DNA from: Planctomycetaceae bacterium
GTDB lineage: Bacteria > Planctomycetota > Planctomycetia > Pirellulales > Thermoguttaceae
Direction of reading: 5' to 3'
NCBI GenBank assembly: GCA_031256755.1
Contig: JAIRPZ010000031.1
Coordinates: forward strand, 1 to 9,525
DNA: 9,525 nt
Shown here: in pieces, positions 1 to 6,137 of the stretch
Numbering within the stretch: position 1 is the stretch's first letter
How the letters are laid out: each line of letters begins with the position of its first letter
Program-made: the position numbers and the translations under genes
The notes under the pieces: model-generated
The model's input: only the letters and a program-made list of their open reading frames with translations
What the model was told of the DNA's origin: nothing
Databases searched by the model: none

Positions 1-476
1 CAATCCCGGCAAAGAATGTAATGCCAGCCCGCTGTTGAATCAACTTTGAACGCTGCCGCAAACGTAAATGTCTGCATTGTGTTCAAAAAAGCGGTTTCGG
101 CAGTGTTGGTGTTGATTTCATAAGCATCGCTTGCAGCGGTGACGGTTGCAGGATTAGCCGTATAAAGAGAAATATTCAAATCGGCAGCGGCGGACATTTC
201 CGGTGCATTTTGCTGCGCAGCGGCATTGCTGTAAGCGTTGTACTCAATGTATGTATCACTGGGATTATACGGCGGTTCGTAATCATCGTTGTCATCGTTA
301 TAAAAATCACCGAGCGGCGAGGCAGAAAGAAAATCCCTTTCTTCAAGGGCTTCGATTCGGCAAATGTGAAACGCATTCGTACGGTACGAATTTTTCTCTT
401 GTTTTTGATCGCGGTAATACAAATACAGAAGGAAACCAAAACCGAAAACAATAACGGCGAGAAGCAAATAGAACAT
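1..476 (-). CDS. Membrane-anchored planctomycete surface protein, N-terminal part (cut by left window edge)
   Basis: The frame opens at an ATG at 476 and stays open for 158 codons to the window edge, so the C-terminus is missing. Residues 1-21 are a strongly hydrophobic segment (MFYLLLAVIVFGFG...), followed by a charged stretch with RDQKQEK. Residues 40-52 read RIEALEERDFLSA, a good match to the planctomycete extracellular-protein motif (consensus near LExRxLLSA, the Planc_extracel family), which sits near the N-terminus of many large secreted or surface proteins in this phylum. After it comes an Asp/Tyr/Asn-rich linker (about 57-92) and a region that could begin a beta-sandwich domain (about 99-158); I do not recognise that domain. 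An in-frame TAG lies upstream and no other ATG intervenes, so the start is fairly safe. There is no Shine-Dalgarno sequence. A promoter is proposed at 543-516. The role (adhesion, glycan binding or structural) cannot be told from the visible part. Confidence 0.8.
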   Translation of the reverse strand, partial: MFYLLLAVIVFGFGFLLYLYYRDQKQEKNSYRTNAFHICRIEALEERDFLSASPLGDFYNDDNDDYEPPYNPSDTYIEYNAYSNAAAQQNAPEMSAAADLNISLYTANPATVTAASDAYEINTNTAETAFLNTMQTFTFAAAFKVDSTAGWHYILCRD

Positions 477-515
477 TGTTAGGGGAGGAAATTGCCGGAA
501 AAACTAATTTTCCTG

Positions 516-543
516 ATTTTAACACTTTTCGGGAACTCCGCAA
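516..543 (-). promoter_or_regulatory. Predicted sigma-70-like promoter of the surface-protein gene
   Basis: Read leftward: TTGCGG (543-538), a 16-base spacer, then TAAAAT (521-516). The predicted transcript would start near 509 and have a leader of about 33 bases before the ATG at 476. The -10 region continues as TAAAATCAGGA, the same 11 bases found at the proposed promoter of the endonuclease III-like gene. Confidence 0.4.
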
Positions 544-593
544 GAAAGGCGGCAGGTTTCGTAACAGTCAATGCTGCCGCTGCAAACCAGCCG

Positions 594-2087
594 TTAATAA
601 TCAGGATCGTTTTTCCGTATATCGCCGGACGAAATGTCCATCGTAAAAACAGACGGCGGCACTTCATCGCAAATACTGCGAAGCATGTCCGGTATTTCCA
701 GCGTTTCCAGCGACTCCAGACCGGTCTTTCCCTTCCGGGCAAACACCAGAAAACGGCAGTTATGGAAAGCAATCGTTCTCAATACATCGTGAAGTTCATG
801 CGTGTTCCGATGATAAAACCGCAAGTCCGCAAAACGTTTTAAGGTATCCGCCCCGACCACAAATGCCGCCCCCTGAAATAATTCCGATTTATTGACGAAG
901 AGCGGTGTCTGTGTAAGCCAAACCGGCTGCTTCGGCTTTTCCCTGCCGATGAGTTCAAGACGATGCTGCAATTCAATATAATCCAGCGGCGGCTTATCGA
1001 CATTTTGTACAGAAATTTCAAGCGATACTTTTCCCTGTAAACGCTGTTCCGCAAATCCGATCATTTCTAAATGACCTTTATGAATCGGGTTAAACGATCC
1101 GGGAAACACGGATTGAGTAAATTCCGCATACGGATTAAACGGCGGTGCCGCATACGCCGCACCTTTCCGCGGAACAAAATGCAGAATACCGTTGTTCATC
1201 CATAAGACCGCTTCGAGTTTACCGAAAAAAAGATCAACCAGCGGAGCCGTACCGACCGTTTGCCGTCCCTGAACGAATTCTCCCGGCTTCAGCCGCAGCG
1301 GAATGATTTCTTGTAACGGAAAATTTAAAGAGGAAGAATCGCTGAAAACCGGACAAAAAGCGTCTTCATCAGATTGACCGGTATTCGGAAACAAATCCGC
1401 TGCATGAGAATGCTGAACGGATTTCAGCGTTTCCAGTCTGGCGGTTTCGACAGCATTTAATATCAAATCGGCAGCAAGGCGTTCTTCTTCCCACCGGCTA
1501 CGGGCATCTTTTTGGAGGTGCAGCGAAAATTGAATCGTCCGCCGCAATGTTTGAACAGCAGCGTGAACACGGAGTTCTCCCTGTTTCGGACGGTCGGTCG
1601 CAAGGGATGCCGTACAGCCGATACCGATAACGTGATGATATGCGTCCAATTCGTCAACATCCGCCGGTTCCGTAAAATTGTTTGCCCGCAGGATGACGGA
1701 TTCCGTTAAGTCCTCAAAATCGTGCGAAACGTCCGTTTTTTGCGGAGAAATCCGATCAGTGTCGATCTGTCCGCATTTTCGGAGAATTTCGGAACGGAGA
1801 ATCCGCCGGGCATGAAAAAAAGCGGTCATCGCCATATTTCGTGCCGTGCGGGCCGAACAGGCATGATCAGGAAACCGTCCGATATATTGAGCAAGCGATT
1901 CTAGAGAATACGGAACGACCGCATCGATGAGTGTCCGCGAACCGCCCGGTACGGTCAGCAGATCGCTGATGAAAAGCGTGCCGCCGCCGGACAGTGCCGC
2001 CGCAATCTGCACCGGTGTCTGATGAAGTGAGCGGATGTATTCGTCTCGTATACCGGAATAATCCGCAGGTGCCGAATCTGTAGCCAT
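594..2087 (-). CDS. CinA-like domain fused to a NadD-type nucleotidyltransferase domain
   Basis: A 497-residue cytoplasmic protein with two parts. Residues about 15-225 resemble the C-terminal domain of CinA (the PncC/NMN-deamidase fold): SGGGTLFISDLL near 33-44, VPGGSRTLIDAVVPYS at 46-61, and GIGCTASLATDRPKQGELRVH at about 155-175 (quoted in part). Residues about 325-497 are a nucleotidyltransferase of the NMN/cytidylyl type: GSFNPIHKGH (330-339) is the nucleotide-binding signature, VVGADTLKRF (410-419) fits the family, and ISSGDIRK (485-492) matches the ISSxxIR motif. A linker of about 100 residues joins them. Similar fusions are known to me from planctomycetes and plants, but the substrate is not established. 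Joining an NMN-deamidase fold to an NMN-adenylyltransferase fold suggests pyridine-nucleotide salvage or repair; this is inference. The Lys expected shortly after the Tyr in the CinA site (YSNxxK type) reads YSLESL here, so deamidase activity is doubtful. It lies 60 bases downstream of the GH20 gene on the same strand and has no Shine-Dalgarno sequence. Confidence 0.85.
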   Translation of the reverse strand: MATDSAPADYSGIRDEYIRSLHQTPVQIAAALSGGGTLFISDLLTVPGGSRTLIDAVVPYSLESLAQYIGRFPDHACSARTARNMAMTAFFHARRILRSEILRKCGQIDTDRISPQKTDVSHDFEDLTESVILRANNFTEPADVDELDAYHHVIGIGCTASLATDRPKQGELRVHAAVQTLRRTIQFSLHLQKDARSRWEEERLAADLILNAVETARLETLKSVQHSHAADLFPNTGQSDEDAFCPVFSDSSSLNFPLQEIIPLRLKPGEFVQGRQTVGTAPLVDLFFGKLEAVLWMNNGILHFVPRKGAAYAAPPFNPYAEFTQSVFPGSFNPIHKGHLEMIGFAEQRLQGKVSLEISVQNVDKPPLDYIELQHRLELIGREKPKQPVWLTQTPLFVNKSELFQGAAFVVGADTLKRFADLRFYHRNTHELHDVLRTIAFHNCRFLVFARKGKTGLESLETLEIPDMLRSICDEVPPSVFTMDISSGDIRKNDPDY

Positions 2088-2093
2088 AGTTCC

Positions 2094-2099
2094 ATTGTA
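2094..2099 (-). promoter_or_regulatory. Candidate -10 element for a leaderless transcript of the CinA/nucleotidyltransferase gene
   Basis: TACAAT read leftward at 2099-2094 is one mismatch from TATAAT. The usual spacing would place the transcript start at about 2087, exactly the A of the ATG. No good -35 box is seen at 15-19 bases upstream, so the call is weak. The alternative is read-through from the GH20 promoter. Confidence 0.25.
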
Positions 2100-2147
2100 C
2101 CAGTATTTTCCCCGTTAGAACACGTCCGGTCGCACCGCCGTTTCCGT

Positions 2148-3776
2148 TCACCACGGTGTGCTGACGCTTTTACCGGGATTTTCCGCCGGTTCCGGCGTTT
2201 TTTCCGGTTCAAACGGATTAAAATAATAAATCCCCTTCGCATCCAGATAAGGCATAAAATTCCGCAGCCGACGGTCAAAGTCCGCTTTGTTTTTCTTTTC
2301 CGCCGGAGTCCACGCACTTTCGGCAAGAGCCGCCGCACGCGGAAAAACCATAAAATCAAGACGTTTCCGGTTATCGCCGCAAATGTCCGTCCACATGTTC
2401 GCCTGAATCCCGACAATCTGCGGCAATTTATCCGCCGGAATGTTTTTTTCCGAATCGGGATATTTGTAGAGTGCCTCTATCGTCCGCGTTGCTTTTCCGC
2501 CGCTGCCACGACCGGAAGTATTATGCGACGAATGCTGAATATAATCCAAGTAGCAAACATTGTTCGGCGTTAATATCACCCGGTAGCCGGCATTCAAGGC
2601 TTTCGCCAGCGAACCGCTCCGCCAGTTCATCACGATACTCTGTTTCGGCGGCACTTTTGCCGGAATGATTTCGTCCCAGCCGACCGTTGTTTTGTTCAGC
2701 CCTTTGACCATCGCGGCGGCACGCCGGATAAAATAATGTTCCAGTGCCGACAAGTCCGCTATCTGTTGTTCTTTCATAAACTGCTGAATGCCTGCGTCCT
2801 TTTCCCAATGTTTTTTGGCGAAGGAAACCTCGTCGCAGCCGAGATGAATGTAAGGCGACGGAAAAAGAGCGGCGGTTTCTTTCAGCACATTTTCGATAAA
2901 CTCATAGACCTCCGGTTTGGACGGATTCAGCACAAATCCCTGCCACTTCTGCCACGCAAAGGAAGCGTCCGCCAATTCGGGATAGGAACGGAATGCTGCC
3001 GAAAAATGACCGGGCATTTCGATTTCGGGGACAATCATCACGTGCCGTTCTTCGGCGAATTTGACCAATTCGCGGACATCGTCCTGTGTCAGGAAAGCCC
3101 GCGGTGCGTCGGGGCTGGTGCAGTTTCCGACGGCACCGGTTTCCGTCAATTTCGGATACCGTTTGATTTCCAGCCGCCAGCCCGCTTCATCGGTGAGGTG
3201 AAGGTGCAGACGGTTCATTTTCAGTCGCGACATAACGGTAATGTATTCTTTCAGAATTTCTTTGCCGAAAAAATGCCGGGCAATATCTATCATCAGACCT
3301 CGCCACGCAAACCGGGGCGCATCGGTGATTTCCAGACAGGGGACGTTGCCGTCTTTGCCGATGAGTTGCAGCAGTGTCTGACCGGCATAAAACGCACCGG
3401 CGGCATCGGCAGCAGATATTTCGATATTTTTCGGACTGATATTGAGCCGGTAGGATTCCGCTCCGAGTGTTTTGTCTTCAATGATAGTGATGCAAGGGAC
3501 ACCGGTATCGCCTTTGATAAAATCAACCGCAGCGGCACCGGTTTGTTCTTTGATAAATTGCTGCAATTTTTCGGCTTCCGGTTTCAGCACCGGCGAGGGA
3601 CTGCTGACAACGGTGCCGTTGCTGATAATTTTGGCGGTGCCGTTTTTCAGGACGAGATTCCGGGGTGCGGGAATAATGCTGATTTCGGCGGCAGCGGCAA
3701 GCGGAAGAGACAATGCGGAAAACAGTGCGGCGGCAAAAGCGGCGGCAAGCGGGAACACAAGGGAACGTAACATCAT
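2148..3776 (-). CDS. Secreted glycoside hydrolase family 20 beta-N-acetylhexosaminidase
   Basis: A 542-residue exported enzyme that removes terminal beta-linked GlcNAc/GalNAc from glycans by substrate-assisted catalysis. Residues 1-30 are a signal peptide (hydrophobic core rich in Ala/Leu/Phe, ending LAAAA before EIS). About 31-150 is the GH20b-type N-terminal domain, including FYAGQTLLQLI (129-139). From about 155 comes the TIM barrel: RGLMIDIARHFF (159-170), HLHLTDEAGWRLEI (191-204), EIEMPGH (251-257), and the catalytic pair Asp315-Glu316 in HLGCDEV. Substrate-pocket tryptophans are visible in GWDEI (W367), MNWRSG (W385), QANMWT (W462) and ESAW (W489). Length is normal for a bacterial GH20. 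The usual HxGGDE reads HLGCDE, a Gly-to-Cys change beside the catalytic pair. The tail after about 520 is short and Pro/Glu-rich. The start has two tandem ATGs (3776 and 3773) and no Shine-Dalgarno. Likely substrates are chitin fragments, host glycans or peptidoglycan-derived sugars; the sequence does not decide between them. Confidence 0.95.
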   Translation of the reverse strand: MMLRSLVFPLAAAFAAALFSALSLPLAAAAEISIIPAPRNLVLKNGTAKIISNGTVVSSPSPVLKPEAEKLQQFIKEQTGAAAVDFIKGDTGVPCITIIEDKTLGAESYRLNISPKNIEISAADAAGAFYAGQTLLQLIGKDGNVPCLEITDAPRFAWRGLMIDIARHFFGKEILKEYITVMSRLKMNRLHLHLTDEAGWRLEIKRYPKLTETGAVGNCTSPDAPRAFLTQDDVRELVKFAEERHVMIVPEIEMPGHFSAAFRSYPELADASFAWQKWQGFVLNPSKPEVYEFIENVLKETAALFPSPYIHLGCDEVSFAKKHWEKDAGIQQFMKEQQIADLSALEHYFIRRAAAMVKGLNKTTVGWDEIIPAKVPPKQSIVMNWRSGSLAKALNAGYRVILTPNNVCYLDYIQHSSHNTSGRGSGGKATRTIEALYKYPDSEKNIPADKLPQIVGIQANMWTDICGDNRKRLDFMVFPRAAALAESAWTPAEKKNKADFDRRLRNFMPYLDAKGIYYFNPFEPEKTPEPAENPGKSVSTPW

Positions 3777-3832
3777 GAATAAGTTTGTTAGAGGGGTAAG
3801 TCAATCAGTCATCAAGATATTCAAACAGCACA

Positions 3833-3861
3833 ATCATATCATCCGCAGCAAACAGCGTCAA
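3833..3861 (-). promoter_or_regulatory. Predicted sigma-70 promoter of the GH20 hexosaminidase gene
   Basis: Read leftward: TTGACG (3861-3856), exactly 17 bases, then TATGAT (3838-3833). Each box is one mismatch from consensus, making this the best promoter match I found in the window. The transcript would start near 3826 and give a leader of about 50 bases. Confidence 0.5.
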
Positions 3862-3898
3862 CAGATCAGGATTGCCCTTGTCCTTTTTTTCGGAAATG

Positions 3899-3916
3899 AT
3901 TACCGTAACCGGTAAT
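3899..3916 (+). promoter_or_regulatory. Perfect inverted repeat overlapping the start codon of the barrel-protein gene
   Basis: ATTACCG (3899-3905), loop TAAC, CGGTAAT (3910-3916). The right arm includes the A and T of the ATG at 3915. In RNA this would form a seven-pair hairpin with a four-base loop that hides the start codon. In DNA it is a near-palindromic site between divergent genes. A short frame, MITVTGNACPS, starts at 3896 and ends at 3931, overlapping the real start in another frame. Either could lower or control translation; no function is shown. Confidence 0.4.
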
Positions 3917-5129
3917 GCCTGTCCGAGTTGAGTTTATTTTTGCCCTGCTCGCTGCCGGTGTCTTGCTTTTGCAGATACCCGTTGCTGTTGTTGCGCAAAT
4001 GCCGGCACCGATTTCTTACGACTCGCTCGGTTACGGTTCCATTACTGCTGGCGAAGCCCCGCTCCGGTTTTCTGCGGCATCCCTATCGGCAGCGACACAC
4101 TCCTTTCAACCGGTACTGGTTGCTCAAAACACCGCTCCGGCGAATATCGTTCCGCCCGTAACTCCGCCCCCCGCACCCGCTGCCGCTGTCCCCGCCGTTT
4201 TGCCGCCGCTCGATCCCTACGCTTCCGCATCCCCCTTGTCAACCGGTTCACTTCTCAACATCGGCAATACCGGACAAGCATCTTCCAGCAGTTTTTCCGG
4301 TGATTTCGACAAATTTATTCCCGAAACCGCTTCGGCAATCCGGCGGTTCCGGGACCGAACGTCCGTAGAATATACCCGCTTACCGGGCGGCCATAAAACC
4401 AACAGTTTCGGTATGGATAAAATCGATCTGCGGATGCAACTGGCCTTTCCGTGTACATTGATACCGGACAACGGAACCAATTCGAGTCATACCGGTTTTT
4501 TTTATGCAGCACCCGGCGGCAGTATCGTGTGGTGGAACGGACCGGTTAGTTCACCCGGTATGGCACCAAACGGATTCGAAGCGTATGTTGACTTCGGTGC
4601 CGAACCGAAATTGAACGATGCTTTCCGTGTGAATGCGTGGGGGCGTTTCGGTATTTTTTCTGATTTTGAAAAAATTTCGTCCCAATCATTCCGTTTCATC
4701 GGCAAAGTTGAGGGAATTTTCCGCACACAAGACCAGATGCGTGTTCATTTCGGCGTTCTCTATCTGGGACGCGAGCGGGTACAATGGCTGCCGACCGGCG
4801 GAATCGTGTGGAATCCCGATGAAAATTGGGAAGTGAAAGCGGTGTTTCCGAACCCTAAAATTTCCCGGCGTTTGTGGAGCGAAAAGCAGACCGAATGGCG
4901 GGGATATGTCTGTGCGGATTATGCAGGCGGAAGTTGGAGTATTGATCCGCTCGGCTTAACGGATTACAACGATGTCCGGCTTGGAATGGGGATGGATTAT
5001 GCTTTACAGGGACAAGTCGGCTGTTATTTTGAGTTCGGCGGCAGTTTTGCCCGTGAACTTTATTCTAACGGACACCGCTGGGCAAAACCGCCGACCGTTT
5101 TGTACATCAAAACAGGGATCGTTTTTTGA
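3915..5129 (+). CDS. Putative outer-membrane beta-barrel protein of a planctomycete family
   Basis: A 404-residue exported protein. Residues 1-28 are a signal peptide (MPVRVEFIFALLAAGVLLLQ..., ending VVAQ). About 29-135 is a low-complexity linker with a Pro/Ala-rich run at 79-101 and a Ser-rich stretch at 123-128. From about 145 to the end, alternating polar/aromatic strands suggest a barrel, closing with a final Phe (KTGIVF), as is typical of outer-membrane proteins. Conserved-looking blocks include LPTGGIVWNPDENW (292-305), FPNPKISRRLW (311-321), the run from about 333 containing ADYAGGSWSI, YNDVRLGMGMDY (351-362) and EFGGSFARELY (373-383). I know this pattern from planctomycete proteins annotated as hypothetical or DUF6268-like; the domain name is from memory and uncertain. 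A role as porin or surface structure is inferred. The ATG follows an in-frame TAA at 3906, so it is the first possible ATG; no Shine-Dalgarno is present. Confidence 0.85.
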   Translation: MPVRVEFIFALLAAGVLLLQIPVAVVAQMPAPISYDSLGYGSITAGEAPLRFSAASLSAATHSFQPVLVAQNTAPANIVPPVTPPPAPAAAVPAVLPPLDPYASASPLSTGSLLNIGNTGQASSSSFSGDFDKFIPETASAIRRFRDRTSVEYTRLPGGHKTNSFGMDKIDLRMQLAFPCTLIPDNGTNSSHTGFFYAAPGGSIVWWNGPVSSPGMAPNGFEAYVDFGAEPKLNDAFRVNAWGRFGIFSDFEKISSQSFRFIGKVEGIFRTQDQMRVHFGVLYLGRERVQWLPTGGIVWNPDENWEVKAVFPNPKISRRLWSEKQTEWRGYVCADYAGGSWSIDPLGLTDYNDVRLGMGMDYALQGQVGCYFEFGGSFARELYSNGHRWAKPPTVLYIKTGIVF

Positions 5130-5169
5130 ACCGCCGTGTCTCTTGAGAACGTCAATACTTAATTGTGTT

Positions 5170-6027
5170 TTATGACCGCGTCCCGATCAAAGTGCGGAGC
5201 AGCAGAGACAATTTCGTCCACTTTGACAGCACCGGACGTTCCGTCAGCACGTCAAATTGCCTGCGCTCGATGGCATCGAGAACTGCCAAACCGCCCTGCA
5301 AAAACAACGAAATTGCTGTTCGGAACATTTTCGGAACCGCACGGACGAGCGGTCGTCCGGCTTCAAACCGGCTTCGGGCATCTTCTGTGAGTTCCCGCAT
5401 CATCCGGCGGAATTCGGGAGAATCATGGAGATGCTCAATGTCTACGCCGAACTTTTGTGCCGTATTTCGGGGAATATAGCACCGTCCGGCGGCTTGATCG
5501 CGTTTGACATCCTGCCAGAAATTGGCGAGTTGCAGAGCGGTACAGACGGAATCCGACCATTCGAATTGCTGTGCGGACGGTTTGCCGGCGAGATGCAGGA
5601 TGATTCTGCCGACCGGATTGGCAGAATAGCGGCAGTAACCGAGCAGTTCTTCTGTGGTTTCATAACGGTTTTTCGTTTGGTCTTGCCGGAAAGCGGTCAG
5701 CAAATCGGCAAAGGGTTCTTGCGGAAGAGAAAATTTTCGTGCAACACTCCGCAGCGCAATAAAAACCGGATGAGACGGCGGTTCATCCGTATCAAAACAT
5801 GAATGGAGTCTTGTTTCCCAATCGTCGAGTTGCCGGAGAGCGTGTTGCCGGGATTCTGCCGAGCCGGTATGTTCATCGGCAATGTCGTCAGCGCAGCGGC
5901 AATAGGCATAGACAATGCAAAACGGAATCCGCATTGCCTTTGGTAAAAACAAACCGGCAACGTGAAAATTCTCGTAGTGGGAACGGGCTAACTGCCGGCA
6001 AAAAGCAGTGGATTCCGCTTCGGTCAT
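5170..6027 (-). CDS. hpnC: Squalene/phytoene synthase family protein HpnC (hydroxysqualene synthase type)
   Basis: 285 residues from the ATG at 6027. It belongs to the trans-isoprenyl diphosphate synthases that act head-to-head. In the HpnCDE route, HpnD joins two farnesyl diphosphates into presqualene diphosphate and HpnC converts that to hydroxysqualene. Seen here: ARSHYENF (14-21), which is typical of HpnC, then YAYCRCADDIADE (40-52) with the first DxxxD motif, YCRYSANPVGRI at 131-142, and NFWQDVKRDQAAGRCYIP (169-186) with the second DxxxD (DVKRD). These Asp pairs bind the diphosphate through magnesium. A longer frame begins at a TTG at 6081, but family length, the position of SHYENF and a promoter lying inside that extension all favour 6027. 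hpnD and hpnE are not in the window. It converges on the barrel gene with only 40 bases between the stops. HpnD, or a plain phytoene/squalene synthase, is the main alternative. Confidence 0.88.
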   Translation of the reverse strand: MTEAESTAFCRQLARSHYENFHVAGLFLPKAMRIPFCIVYAYCRCADDIADEHTGSAESRQHALRQLDDWETRLHSCFDTDEPPSHPVFIALRSVARKFSLPQEPFADLLTAFRQDQTKNRYETTEELLGYCRYSANPVGRIILHLAGKPSAQQFEWSDSVCTALQLANFWQDVKRDQAAGRCYIPRNTAQKFGVDIEHLHDSPEFRRMMRELTEDARSRFEAGRPLVRAVPKMFRTAISLFLQGGLAVLDAIERRQFDVLTERPVLSKWTKLSLLLRTLIGTRS

Positions 6028-6053
6028 TGGATAGACGTTTAAGGGACATAAGT

Positions 6054-6081
6054 ATAATACTCTCCGAAGGAACATTTTCAA
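6054..6081 (-). promoter_or_regulatory. Predicted promoter of hpnC
   Basis: Read leftward: TTGAAA (6081-6076), 16 bases, then TATTAT (6059-6054). Each box is one mismatch from consensus. Transcription would start near 6047, about 20 bases before the ATG at 6027. This excludes the TTG at 6081 as the start for that transcript. The -10 overlaps a TATAAT on the other strand (6053-6058). Confidence 0.45.
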
Positions 6082-6082
6082 A

Positions 6083-6097
6083 GCCCCGCTGCGGGGC
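6083..6097. repeat. GC-rich inverted repeat between hpnC and uxaC
   Basis: GCCCCGC, one base (T), GCGGGGC. It sits between the two divergent promoters and has no T-run after it on either strand, so it is not an ordinary terminator. It could be a protein-binding palindrome; nothing in the sequence says which protein. Confidence 0.35.
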
Positions 6098-6123
6098 AGG
6101 ATACATTATCGGCGGAAACCGGG

Positions 6124-6129
6124 TATAAT
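6124..6129 (+). promoter_or_regulatory. Candidate -10 element of uxaC
   Basis: Perfect TATAAT followed by CAGG. Normal spacing puts the transcript start at about 6136-6138, on the uxaC ATG, so the message would be leaderless or nearly so. The -35 region (around 6101-6107) matches poorly. A second perfect TATAAT at 6053-6058 would give a leader of about 70 bases; its -35 is also weak. Confidence 0.35.
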
Positions 6130-6137
6130 CAGGCACT

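Noticed and set aside
492..842. Rightward frame starting at TTG after AGGGGAGG
   Set aside because: The purine run looks like a Shine-Dalgarno, but it is only about three bases from the TTG, the frame overlaps the CinA/nucleotidyltransferase gene antisense for most of its length, and the product shows no family features.
2736..3770. Rightward open frame of 344 codons opposite the GH20 gene
   Set aside because: Lies wholly antisense to a clear GH20 enzyme; no recognisable motif and a Cys/Phe/Gly-rich composition typical of a shadow frame.
3805..3937. Leftward open stretch of about 44 codons ending in an acidic protein-like sequence (MIVLFEYLDD) just before the GH20 gene
   Set aside because: No ATG, GTG or TTG start before residue 20 or so, it contains the GH20 promoter, and an open stretch this long is expected by chance fairly often.
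5130..5169. Possible terminator between the barrel gene and hpnC (TCTC, TT, GAGA)
   Set aside because: The four-base arms are too short and no T-run follows.
6028..6081. N-terminal extension of HpnC from a TTG at 6081
   Set aside because: The TTG coincides with the -35 box of the best hpnC promoter, and the extension lacks family similarity; the ATG at 6027 fits HpnC length.
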